Source of the DNA: Neovahlkampfia damariscottae
Taxonomy: Eukaryota; Heterolobosea; Selenaionea; Neovahlkampfiida; Neovahlkampfiidae
Direction of reading: 5' to 3'
Length of the DNA stretch: 64,000 bases
Assembly (NCBI GenBank): GCA_016618085.1
Contig: JABLTG010000024.1
Span: forward strand, 87,716-151,715
Positions 43,030 to 53,600 of this stretch are shown here, piece by piece. A program made the translations under genes and the position numbers. The stretch's first letter is position 1; each line of letters starts with the position of its first letter. The notes beneath the pieces were generated by a model that searched no databases, was not told where the DNA came from, and saw only the letters and a list, made by a program, of their open reading frames with translations.

Positions 43030-43633
43030 GATCAATGAAAATGATTGGTTACAAAAATAATTTTACTTTTTTGTAAATCGTCCTAGAATTATTTCTTTTC
43101 TTTTAAATTAAAATCAATTCAAACCTTTTAGTTTTCATTTGGAATTGTAGAACCCTCAAATTTCCAAAAAAATAATTCAAGAAAAATTACTTATTTTTTC
43201 AGTTCCTTCTGAATGGTCTTGTAAAAAAGTAATTTTAAATAAATTACATCCACTAACCTAATTAAAATTATCTTGAATCAACTCTTTATAATCCTCATAA
43301 AATCTTTCCTTTTATTTTTCAATTCCAATGAATTTTGCTTAGATATACAATCAGAATATGTGAATTCAAATTTGATTTAATTTTATAATACTCACAAAAT
43401 TTTTTTATATTTTTTAGCCTTGTGTTCTCCAACAATAGCTCAAAACCACAAATGTGATTGGATGGCCAGCCAAATCAAAATTTAGCAGAAAGTAATCTAA
43501 AAATAAACTGCTTACGTCATTGGAGAAGGTTCAAAATGACAAAGGTTGAATCATCCTTCAAATTTACAGAAGAACGGAAAGAATAGCATTTGTACCTGAA
43601 ATTGTTAAAACAATGAAAAGCATTTAAAAAAAT
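43030..43633. other. Intergenic region, no gene recognised
   Basis: The longest gene-free stretch in the window, 604 bp. It holds the TGATTGG box of the upstream gene (43042-43048), another TGATTGG at about 43456-43462 not followed by a convincing reading frame, and T-rich runs. A 16-codon frame (MTKVESSF...) at about 43535 is too short to call. No RNA gene recognised. Confidence 0.5.
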
Positions 43634-44753
43634 TTAATTAACAACTTGCATTTCTTTATCATCAGCTTCATATCTGCTGTCACCTTCTACATTTCCAGAG
43701 TTTTTTAAAGCTGCAACTAAAACATGAACAGCACGGAAAAACCAATTCCAATGCAATAACCACAATCCAATAAGCAACCCGTATGCAACGTGGCCAATTG
43801 AAAAGCAATTTTCACCAATACAAACATATTGACCGATTGTAAAGAATGGTTCAGCTGTATCTCTCACGATATAAAATGCCTTTGTGATGATAGGTTCACT
43901 AAAATTAAAAATATTAAAGATCGAAAAATATTCCGCACCTGAAAGCGGGAGTAATAAAAAATCTTGCCAAAACATACAATCTAACATAAGCTAATGAAAG
44001 AACAAAACTGAAGAAATTTACATTTGCTCCTAATTGCCAATCTGCATCATCTAAAGAATTTGTTAAAAATACATGAAAAGTTCATCATACGACAAGTTTT
44101 CGCCCAGTATAAAAATATATCTACAAAGTCATGTAAAAGTATGATATTAGCTCCTGAACGATGAAATCTAATGAATGTTGATAAAAAATTCATTGCTTAC
44201 ATTCCAACGTATGAAAATGCAATCAAACATTTAGTAATGATGTGGTGAGTTAACATTTCATAAAAATCATTTAATTTTTCATCTATAAATACTAGAGTAA
44301 CTAATAATTGCAAATAATATCCAAATTGAACTAAATATAACAATCTCAACATTGGACTGATAAAATTAATTTTTTTTTTAAAACTTACATGCTATCTTCA
44401 ATATGAGGATGAGGATAAAGGCCATAACCTTTAACTGATAAATATGGATTCCAGAACCATTCTTTATCTTGTAAAATTAAAAACATTGATAGTGTAGACA
44501 TTGGATAAAAAATTGAGTACCAGATATCTTCAACGAATCTTCCATGTTTTGAGTTCTTTTGCATATTTGTTCTACTTTTGTCAAGTTTCAAATAATCAGC
44601 TAGTGGTACAAAGGCAATATAATTTAACACTTTTCTGAGCAAGAAAAAAGCAATACAAGAAGCAAGGACAATGAAAGGATCATCAGCATGTAATCTAATG
44701 CTATTCACTTTATCAAGTCCTGGAAAGTATGAAGAGTATGTATCGTAATTCAT
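43634..44753 (-). CDS. Ceramide synthase (LAG1/TLC domain)
   Basis: N-acylates sphingoid bases in the ER. Five exons on the minus strand: 44753-44389, 44356-44201, 44167-44094, 44050-43939, 43898-43634; introns 32, 33, 43 and 40 nt; 323 residues. The Lag1 motif spans two junctions: NDFYEMLTHHIITKCLIAFSY then HRSGANIILLHDFVDIFLYWAK, with the paired His and the HD of the active site. Several hydrophobic segments give the TLC topology, and there is no homeobox-like domain. The C-terminus is acidic. The identity is certain only after splicing; unspliced frames break it into pieces. A CCAATCA box lies about 63-69 bp upstream. Confidence 0.92.
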
Positions 44754-45077
44754 CTTTTCGCTTAACTTCGGGTAAATTATTTATTTCTAATTCGGCTAAT
44801 TTATTTCGCAGTTGACCAATCAATTCCCAGATAATTTCAACGTTGACTTCGAAAATCGGGTAAATTATAATTGGAAAATGCCAGAGAATCTCTAATTTTG
44901 GAATAAAAACCATCATCAAGTTTCCTGACTTTTCTGCTTCTAATGATTTCATCCTAATTTTCTGGTTCCAAAATTTTTTTGTCTATTTGAATATCTATCC
45001 AAAGATTATTTCTTTCATGTTCAGTGACCTTTGAACATGACAATTCATAAATTGGAAAATGAACGTTTCAAATATAC

Positions 45078-46223
45078 TCATTTATTCATTTGATTATTTT
45101 GCAAACAATTTGCGATTTTTTGTTGCAATTCAAAATTGATAACATGTACATTATTCTCCAAGCTTAAAGCTACTAAAGTTTTGTTTTGATTTAATCCTTC
45201 CAACATCAATTCCAAACCATCTTCTTTGAAAGTATTTTCAGATAAATTTAAATTTGTTAAATTTCGATTGTTCAATAAACAATGCTTACAATATTTTCCA
45301 GCTTCAATTGAACCTATAAAATTTCCAGAAAGGTTTAAAATCTTCAAGCATTTGTTCTTTTCAATTGAATTGATTAGATAACCTGCTCCTTCATCTTTCA
45401 TCGAGTTATATGAAATATCCAGTTCTTCTAGTGTCTCATTACTTTCTAAAGATTTTCCTAAAAATTTTGATCCTTCCTCCGAAACGTTATTCATTGATAA
45501 AAATAATTTTTTCAAACTTTTGTTATTTTCCAAAGCTTCAGCAAGTAATTTCGTTTCTTCAAAAGAAATATTGTTTTTTGTCAAGTGAATTGTTTCAATT
45601 GTATTGTTGGTTCCTAAAAAATTTGATAAAAAAGCGAGGTTTGAACCCAAGTAATTTTCATTCAAATTTAAAGTTTTGACTGATCGGTTCTTTGATAAAA
45701 ATACACATACACATTTCATACTATCATCATTAAATCCATTTTTTGATAAATCTAATTCTTTTAAACTTTCGGTTTTTTCAAAAGAAGGACAGAGAAATTT
45801 CAGTCCATCTTTTTCCAGTTTTGTATTTGATAAATTTAGTTGAACTAAACTTTTGTTCAGTGATATACAAGAAGATAGTGAAGCTAAGGCTGTTGAACCC
45901 ATGGTTGAATTATCTGTTAGGTTCAAAATTTTTAAACTTTGATTTTTGTTGAAAGCAAGACAGAAGGCTATATGACGAAATCCTTCATCTTCAATTGTAT
46001 TCTCACCTATTTTTAATTCTGTTATCTGTTCATTTTGTCTTAACCACTCTGCTATGATTTTTCCTTGATTAACATCAAATTTTGTATTATCAAAAGAAAC
46101 ATGTTTAGCATTTCGTTTTTCATGAAGATAATTTTTCAATCTGAGTGTTTTGCTACTTTCAGGAGCATCTGTTTCAGTGGATCCAAATCCTTCTTCTGAT
46201 TGAAAAGCTGTTGTTTGTCCCAT
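45078..46223 (-). CDS. Leucine-rich repeat protein, RI/RanGAP type
   Basis: Single exon, 381 residues, with about ten 28-residue repeats of the ribonuclease-inhibitor class (LxxLxLSxNxFxDDSxxxL, as in LKELDLSKNGFND and LEELDISYNSMKDEG). The N-terminus starts MGQTTA, which could be N-myristoylated, but the position-6 residue is not ideal. RanGAP function is not indicated: the catalytic Arg region and acidic tail are absent. A protein-binding scaffold is likely. A CCAATCA box lies 31-37 bp upstream. Confidence 0.82.
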   Translation of the reverse strand: MGQTTAFQSEEGFGSTETDAPESSKTLRLKNYLHEKRNAKHVSFDNTKFDVNQGKIIAEWLRQNEQITELKIGENTIEDEGFRHIAFCLAFNKNQSLKILNLTDNSTMGSTALASLSSCISLNKSLVQLNLSNTKLEKDGLKFLCPSFEKTESLKELDLSKNGFNDDSMKCVCVFLSKNRSVKTLNLNENYLGSNLAFLSNFLGTNNTIETIHLTKNNISFEETKLLAEALENNKSLKKLFLSMNNVSEEGSKFLGKSLESNETLEELDISYNSMKDEGAGYLINSIEKNKCLKILNLSGNFIGSIEAGKYCKHCLLNNRNLTNLNLSENTFKEDGLELMLEGLNQNKTLVALSLENNVHVINFELQQKIANCLQNNQMNK

Positions 46224-46253
46224 CTTCTAAACTAACTTCCACTGAAATATAAA

Positions 46254-46260
46254 CCAATCA
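46254..46260 (-). promoter_or_regulatory. CCAAT box of LRR gene
   Basis: CCAATCA on the plus strand (TGATTGG toward the gene), 31-37 bp before the minus-strand ATG at 46223. Confidence 0.5.
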
Positions 46261-46463
46261 CGGAGTTCTTATTTCAAATTGATTTTTGTTCATCCAAAAC
46301 AACTACAGACTGAAAGGAAATTTAACCAAATTTATCAAATTGATGGGTTTAAATGTTTCCTTCAACCTCTAAAATCATAAAAAAAATGGAAAGAATTTTT
46401 TTGTCTCAATTTGGTTGAAAAGATATTCATTGGTCCGCTGTTTCCAAAACAATTTGAACAAAC

Positions 46464-48149
46464 ATGAAACATTCAACTTCTGTTTCAACTATTATACTAT
46501 TGTTTATCACATTCACAGAAACTCTTGGACAACAAAACATCTATCAAGATAAGAGAACAAAATTTCAAACAACTTGGGACATTTTCTTGGTTATTGTTTC
46601 ATACTTTATAGCTCTAGTTGGTAGCTTCACAACTCTTCAGTTAATACATCAACTCAAATTTTCTGTTTCAAAAATGTCAAGATTATTTTGGATTTTTCTT
46701 GCATCATTTGTTTTAGGAGGTGTAGCAATTTGGTCCATGCATTTTATAGGAATGGCTTCTGTTAAAGTATTGTATGCTACAAAAATACTCAAAATGTCTT
46801 ACGACTTTAAACTCACACTCTTCAGTTTATTCATTGGAATTTTTTCTTGTTTTGTTGGTTTGTTTATTGCTGATGTACATCACTTTTCAAGCACCATAAG
46901 AAATTTTTTATTACCTTTCAGAGATGAAAATTATCAAAAAAATGATGAAAACTCCGAAAATGAAAACAACATCCAACAAAAAATTAAAAATTGGATTTTA
47001 AAGTTGTTAGATTCTCACAATGATCCTGACAAACCACATATATTTCAAATTTTACTTGGTGGTACTTTAACAGCAACTGGTGTTGTTACGATGCATTATT
47101 CTGGAATGGAGGCTTTAGTTATACAAGCTAAATTCAAATACTCACCATTTTTATTCATTTTGTCTTTAGTTATTGCATTAATTGCTGCTGTTGCCGCTCT
47201 CACAATTGTATTTGCTTCTAAAACTATTTTAGAGCATTTCATAGCTGCTGTGGTTATGGGTGTAGCTGTAAGTGGAATGCATTACACTGGAATGGCTTCT
47301 GTTGTTTATTATGAATATATAGATTCAGTAGCTGTTATAGGTTTACGAATGGAACATTTAATTCTTGCTGTGATTGTGATGAGTCTTGTTACTTGCATGT
47401 TGATGGTTTTTGTTGTTTCGATTCAAAATTCATCAAGAAATGAAAGACTTGATCGCTTAGTTGAATCAAAAACTTATCAATTAACAGAAGAAAGGAATAG
47501 ATCTGAAGAACTTTTATTGAACATCTTGCCTCCTCGTATTGCAATAAAGATGAAACAAGGACAAACAGATATTTATGAAGAATATTTAAATGCAACTATT
47601 CTATTCTCTGATATTGTTGGATTTACAAAAATGTCAAACACAATGACTTCAAAACAACTTGTTGTTATTTTAAATGATCTAGTTTCAAAATTCGATGATT
47701 TGGTTATATCTCATCAGATTGAAAAAATCAAAACGATTGGAGATGCATATATGGTTGTTGGTGGAATTCCTGAAGATCCATTTGGATTTCAAGCTAATCA
47801 AGTAATGAAATTTGCAATTGAAATGATCAATACTGTTGGATTGTTCAATAAATCAACAAATTTGAAATACGACATAAAAATTAGAGTTGGTATGAATACT
47901 GGAAGAGTTGTTGGTGGTGTAATTGGAACAGTTAAGTTTTCTTTCGATGTTTGGGGTGAAGCTGTAAATTATGCAAGTAGAATGGAGAGCAGTGGAATTG
48001 AAAATCAAATTCAAGTTTCTGCCTCAACAGCAAAGTTAATTAGAAACAAATTTCAATTAAAATTAAGAGAAAATGTTGAAATTAAATCACTTGGAAAAGT
48101 GAATACATATTTGTATAATCCAGAAGATTTCTTAAAAAAAAATGTGTAA
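46464..48149 (+). CDS. MHYT-domain adenylyl cyclase
   Basis: Single exon, 561 residues. After a hydrophobic leader come seven membrane segments carrying three MHYT motifs: MHFIGM (92), MHYSGM (210) and MHYTGM (272). MHYT is a bacterial integral-membrane sensor proposed to bind copper and sense O2, CO or NO. A short helical linker (ERNRSEELLLNILPP, 340-358) joins it to a class III cyclase domain (about 375-535). Metal-binding Asp383 and Asp427 are present. The purine-specifying residues are Lys423 (KIKTIGDAYM) and Asp495 (FDVWG), the adenylyl rather than guanylyl pattern; Asn502 and Arg506 are in place. It should work as a homodimer making cAMP in response to a gas or redox ligand; that last part is inference. 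Confidence 0.88.
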   Translation: MKHSTSVSTIILLFITFTETLGQQNIYQDKRTKFQTTWDIFLVIVSYFIALVGSFTTLQLIHQLKFSVSKMSRLFWIFLASFVLGGVAIWSMHFIGMASVKVLYATKILKMSYDFKLTLFSLFIGIFSCFVGLFIADVHHFSSTIRNFLLPFRDENYQKNDENSENENNIQQKIKNWILKLLDSHNDPDKPHIFQILLGGTLTATGVVTMHYSGMEALVIQAKFKYSPFLFILSLVIALIAAVAALTIVFASKTILEHFIAAVVMGVAVSGMHYTGMASVVYYEYIDSVAVIGLRMEHLILAVIVMSLVTCMLMVFVVSIQNSSRNERLDRLVESKTYQLTEERNRSEELLLNILPPRIAIKMKQGQTDIYEEYLNATILFSDIVGFTKMSNTMTSKQLVVILNDLVSKFDDLVISHQIEKIKTIGDAYMVVGGIPEDPFGFQANQVMKFAIEMINTVGLFNKSTNLKYDIKIRVGMNTGRVVGGVIGTVKFSFDVWGEAVNYASRMESSGIENQIQVSASTAKLIRNKFQLKLRENVEIKSLGKVNTYLYNPEDFLKKNV

Positions 48150-48291
48150 ATGAAGTTTATGTGATTGTTTCATTCATATTCGTCGAAAATTGTAATTGCA
48201 ATGAATCTTTGGATTCACAATAAAGATTTATTATTATTGACTCCGAAATGCACCTGAATGAACAGTAGAAGGTTCAAACTGACTTTTCAAA

Positions 48292-49656
48292 TCAAAAATA
48301 AGAATTGATGAAATTTGGTTCACCATTACTGTACAATTCTTTCAACATCAATGTATTTGATATTATCAGCAGAAGTTCTTCGTTTACGGAAATAAAATCA
48401 ATTTCTTCAATCTTCACGAGGATCTTATGATCACAGAATGAATTGATTATTGGAGCTATTGAAGAATCAACTGTATTTGATATTTGTTGTTGTTTCTTTG
48501 ACTCATATTTCTTCTCAATTTGCTCTTGTTGTTTTCTAATTTGATTCAAATCCCTTGGTTTCAAATTTTCTTCTGTCAACATTAAATCTTTAGGATTTGG
48601 TAAAAATGGTACTTCTTCAAACAATTCTAAATCTTTGTTGTTTTCTCCTTCTTTGAATAATTTTTTTGAGTTTTCAAAACGTTCTTCAAATATAAATAAA
48701 ATTTCATCATTTGTTTCAATCGATTTTTCATCAAAAGAATTAACTTTTTTGAAAATAAAATGATCAACAAAATGAACTAAAAGGGCATCTGCTGTATGAA
48801 TATTTTTCTTTTTATAAGTTTTGTTATTGGTTGTTGGGATTAATTTTACAACATCCTCCAAATTGACTTTTTCTTTTTTAACATTAAAAAGGTTCTCTGT
48901 TGTTTGTATTTGATTAAATAAAATATTTGAAAATTCTAATTCTCTTTCAAAAGATCCTTGGTTTTGTTCAAAAGCAAAAACAAATTCTGAACAACTTGGA
49001 AATGGATTTTCTTCATTAACTTTCATTTTTGGAAAAAGTAATGAATCATTTTTTAAGTATCGCAAAGAAATAAACAGATGATCATCGAATCTTGAAAATG
49101 GAATTTGAATTGCTTCAAAAGCCTTTGGAGAAATAATTTTCCAACCATTTCCTTTTGGAGATTTGAATTCTTCTTGTTTTGGTGATTTAAGAGTAGGAGG
49201 TGATTTCATATTTGGTGATTTAAAACCTTTCTCATCTGCGGAGTTATTTGGAACTCCAGTCAAATCTAAAATTAGACCTAAAGTACCAGACCTCTTTTTT
49301 TTATGGTGAACGCTTTCTGTTTCATTTTCTATTTCTTGAAAATGATTCTCCATGAAACCAAGAGAACCTGATGTTTTTCTTATTGCCTCCAGTGGATCTT
49401 TAGATTTTTCTTCTTTTTTTGTTCCTAAACCAAATATTGTTGATGCTGACCTTGGTTTTCGTTTTGGTAAATCATTTTCTTCTTCATAAATTGGTGTTGT
49501 CTGAAGAAAGCTGAAAAACGTTTTTTTTCTTTTTCCAGATTGTGAATCTGTTCCTCCTGGCAGAGATGCGCTTCTTTTTTGAACAGAAGGGTCTTCTAAA
49601 GGTTCCAGTATTTCATCGTTGTTTTCTTTTGTTTTCTTTTTTCCAAACAAACTCAT
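48292..49656 (-). CDS. Uncharacterised Ser/Lys-rich protein
   Basis: Single exon, 454 residues. Residues 1-165 are disordered and basic with repeated short S-x-S/T and SPK/SPN sites (KSPNMKSPPTLKSPK). From about 170 a folded acidic region with many Phe, Leu and Glu follows, with no recognised domain; a Gln/Lys-rich coiled stretch lies at about 380-405. It resembles the linkers of the RGS proteins in composition only. ATG at 49656 is used; an ATTGGTC motif lies about 40 bp upstream. Confidence 0.65.
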   Translation of the reverse strand: MSLFGKKKTKENNDEILEPLEDPSVQKRSASLPGGTDSQSGKRKKTFFSFLQTTPIYEEENDLPKRKPRSASTIFGLGTKKEEKSKDPLEAIRKTSGSLGFMENHFQEIENETESVHHKKKRSGTLGLILDLTGVPNNSADEKGFKSPNMKSPPTLKSPKQEEFKSPKGNGWKIISPKAFEAIQIPFSRFDDHLFISLRYLKNDSLLFPKMKVNEENPFPSCSEFVFAFEQNQGSFERELEFSNILFNQIQTTENLFNVKKEKVNLEDVVKLIPTTNNKTYKKKNIHTADALLVHFVDHFIFKKVNSFDEKSIETNDEILFIFEERFENSKKLFKEGENNKDLELFEEVPFLPNPKDLMLTEENLKPRDLNQIRKQQEQIEKKYESKKQQQISNTVDSSIAPIINSFCDHKILVKIEEIDFISVNEELLLIISNTLMLKELYSNGEPNFINSYF

Positions 49657-49873
49657 CAAGTACTTTCTTTGTCAAAACAAAAGAGAAAGTGAACATCATT
49701 GGTCAATTCATTTCTTGATATTTTTGAGGAACCATTTGGAAGATTTCTCAAAGCTAAAGTAACTTGATTTATTGTTTCGTTGATTTGAAGAAATTATCCA
49801 ATGGAAACAAACATGGTTTTCAAATTTCTCAATTAAAAAAAGATCTCTCAGACACAAAAATTTTAATTTATCT

Positions 49874-50605
49874 TTAATAATCCATCATTTCATCGTTTGC
49901 TTTTTTATAATTTGTTGCGAATGTCATATTCCAAAATCCATGAAATGTTCTTTTAAATTCTGAATGTTTAACTTCAACATTATATCTTTTCAACATTTTA
50001 ACATATTCATGACCTTCATCTCTCAATGGATCAATATCAACAGTCAACAAATATACAGGTGGTAAATTGACCAATCCATTTTTGTTCTTCAAAGGATTCA
50101 ATAATGGTGAATTGTACATTTCATCTGGATTATTGTTTCCAACTACTGATTTTGTAAAAATTTCATTATTGAAGGTGATAAAAGGTATCTTTTATCAGTT
50201 CTATTGTATGAAGGGAGGGTTGGTCTAATCCAAAGAGATGGATAAATTAAAACTTGACAAGAAACTTCCAATTTGATATTTTCATCTCTTATTAATGTAC
50301 GAAGTACAGCTGTTAAATTGCTAAATCACCACCAATACAAAGTTTTTTAAAATTCGCTCTATCAAGTAAATGTGTTTTTGGATTTTCCAACCATTTCGCA
50401 ACTGAATAACAATCATTTATTTGAGCTGGAAATTCATTTTCTGGAGCTACTCTATAAATAATTGCAACTAACAATCATTCCATCTTTGGCAATTTTTCTA
50501 CAGGGTTGTTCATAATTAAAACTAAAATCTAGAACATAACCTCCACCATGAATATATAAAAAAACAGGTTTTTTTTCACTTGTATTTGTCAAATCTTCGA
50601 AAATT
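49874..50605 (-). pseudogene. HSL-type alpha/beta-hydrolase (esterase) pseudogene
   Basis: Remains of a hormone-sensitive-lipase-type esterase. In order on the minus strand: the oxyanion block YIHGGGY (about 50556), a frameshift by an inserted A just before the YRVAPENEFPAQ block, then GGD followed by a deletion of about 8 bp that removes the GDSAGGN nucleophile serine, a one-base loss in a T run near 50148, and finally an intact C-terminal end with the catalytic Asp (VDIDPLRDEG) and His (FHGFW). About 100 N-terminal residues are missing; the divergent gene C starts there. The non-homopolymer lesions argue for a true pseudogene. Confidence 0.82.
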
Positions 50606-50634
50606 CTAATTGGTCAAGGTCAAGAACAGCAAAG

Positions 50635-53600
50635 ATGCAATTGTTCAAAACAAAATCAACCAAAGATAAAGAAGATGTGAAAAAGCTAATAACTGAATTA
50701 AAAACATCAATTGATAACAAAATTGAGTTTTCTGATTGTTTATTCCAACAAACAAAAAAAAATGCTTGGAAAAAATTTTATTTTTTTTTAACTTCAGAAC
50801 CAAACTTGTACATAATAGAAGAAACCGTAAACCAATTTTTTTTTAAAAATATTCTAAGAAAACATCATATGAACTTGTCAAACTTGACCAAGAAAATATG
50901 GAATTTGAACAAATTTTTTTAGAAGTTTCTCAGATTCCTTATCACATCAATTTAGGAAAAAATATGATTTTAGGCTTTGAGAGTCATGTTACATTTCATA
51001 ATTTTGTGAAATGTTTGAAAAAATTTAACTTGTCAGAAATAAAACCTGAATTTCATAAATTCACGACACATTTGGATAAATTACGTACTGAAGCTTTTTT
51101 TTTTAAATATTTTTATAGCTGTCAAAGATTGGAAAATTCATGATTCAATTCGTTGGCTTGGTACAATGTACTTCAAAAACGAACCTCTTTCATTGAAATA
51201 TGAAAACATGATTAAAGGAATGAATGGACTTGAGCTGATAAAATTGACAAAAGAAGATTTTTTAAAGCATTATAACTCAAATGATTCCGCTATTATTTTA
51301 CACAATGAAATTCAAAAGTTGAAAGAAAATTCAAGTAACAACAATAATATTTCTAATTTTTCACACAGTTTTTTCAACTAATAAAATGAGATTTAGAATG
51401 AAAATAGATGCTTTGAATCATAAAAAAGATGAAGAAGTTGCTAAATACATGGATGAACATGAGTATTTTCTGTTTTCATTATGTGATGAAGATGAATTGT
51501 TGAAGACATATTTAAACGTGCACATCAACGAAAAAATTCATGAAAATTCTGAAAAATTTGTAAAATCACCAGAAGGGGTTGAAATTCGTTTAATACTATC
51601 TGAATTCACTCACAATAATCAAATGTTAAGCATACCTGAATCTTTCAGTGGTACCATCAATTCAATGCCGAAATTTGATTGGAGTGAAAAATTTGGACAT
51701 TTTAAATGTGCATTGTTAATAGGACCTTATTATTTAGAATTCACAGACAGCTCGATTTGTGTTCCAAAACGATTAAACTCCGATTTTGGAGAAATATTTC
51801 GACAAATTAAACCAATAAGAACTTTAAAAAAATTCAACTTGTCCTATGTCACAAAAAAGATTTCCAACATTATTGTCAAATGGAATACAAGATTTTTATA
51901 CAAAGCTGCAAATCCTGATCTAAAAAGTAAAGAATCAAATGGGTTTCATTTCATAAATGAATTATTGCATCAATTTGATGATGAATTTGATTTTGAATTT
52001 TTAGGTTCTCTAGTTTCATTGATGGATGAAATCCAGGTGTTCGGAGATTGTGGTGCTTCAATTTTACCAGGCAAACATCAAGAAATTCTCCGAGAAAAAT
52101 TTAACTTTTCATCAATACAAGAATGCAAATCACATGCTGAACTTGATAATGAACTTCTCAATATTTTGGAAGAAGATAAAATGTTCAAAATTGAATTTCT
52201 TCAAGACTACATCTGTTTTCAATTGATAGATCTTGCATTTTGGTTTAGATCAATGATACATCAAAAAGAAGAGTATGTTCAGTGTTATGATGGTAATGAA
52301 CCTTGTTGTCCTTGCTTCAGTCGAGGTTTTTTTCTGAATATATTTCAAAATTATTTGTTAAATGTTCCTGAAGAAAAAATGCCAACATCGGAAATGTTTA
52401 TGAGGATAAAAAAAGAGAGAGAAGTCATTGTTTCAGAATCACCAAAGAAAGAAACGAAATTTCATTATTTAATGAAAAATGTGGCTCAAAAGTTTCAAGC
52501 ATCCCCAAAATCTCCACAAACAGAAAAATCAGAAGATGATTTTTATTATTCTTCTGATGAAGAAAAATCAAAAAAACTTTCTTTGTCTTACAGTGTCTCA
52601 AGGAAAAGAGCACTAAAAAAATCACCTTCAAAAGATGCAATGTTGCATCAAATGAAAGGAAGAAAACAACGATCCAGGAGAAAATCATCACACATCAGTG
52701 TTTCAATGATATTCACAGAAAATGGAAAACCATCAACACCAACATCACGAAGAACTCCATCAAAACAATATATTGTCAGTATCAATTCAAGTAATGAGAA
52801 TAGTCCAATGAAAAATCATCACAATCAATCATTCATCAAATTATATCCTATAATTAAAACAAAACCTGAAATTAAAAAGTTGGAAATTTTTGATGATCCT
52901 ATTGAAGTAGAAATTTTTAAACAATTTTCAATTGAACACTCAGCATATGAAGAATTTCTTTATTATGAAATTTATCAAAAATGGCATTTTGAGGAAAGTG
53001 AAATAGAAAGAAATATCCTTTTACATCATTTATTTGATCGTTTCATTCATGAAAAAGGATCAGATTCAATTACATTTACCTTTAGAAAATTGAAAAATTT
53101 AAAGAGAATTTTCTCAGATGAACCCAAGAAAGCAATTGAAATTGTTTACAATCAAGTAATTTCTTTTCATCAAATTAACATTTTTAATGAAGATTTTTGA
53201 TCGATTGAATGCATTACACTCCCAATATGTTGAATCTGAATATTGGAGATCTGAAGAATTAAAAACTGATTGTCCAGATACATTCAATGAAATTATTGAC
53301 AACCAAGAAGCATTTAAATTATTTTCCAATTTTGTCTCAAATACAGTTTTTGGAAGTCAATATATTGATTGTTGGAATGATTTAAAAGATTATGAAAAAA
53401 ATAACTCAAAAAGAAAAATTTTGAAAATCTTGGGGTATGTCAAAGAAAATTCATCACATAATTTCCTTCATAACCCTGAGATTCGGAAAAGAATTGTAAT
53501 AAATGACAAATTACAACCTGGAGGTTTTGAAGCCTTCTTAGATTATGTTCATGATATTTTAGCCTATGAATATTATCCGAGATTCAAATACACCAAAATT

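Noticed and set aside
44713-44952. Longer N-terminus for the ceramide synthase gene from the minus-strand frame at 44952
   Set aside because: That frame is out of phase with the synthase and lacks a splice route; ATG 44753 gives a normal TLC protein.
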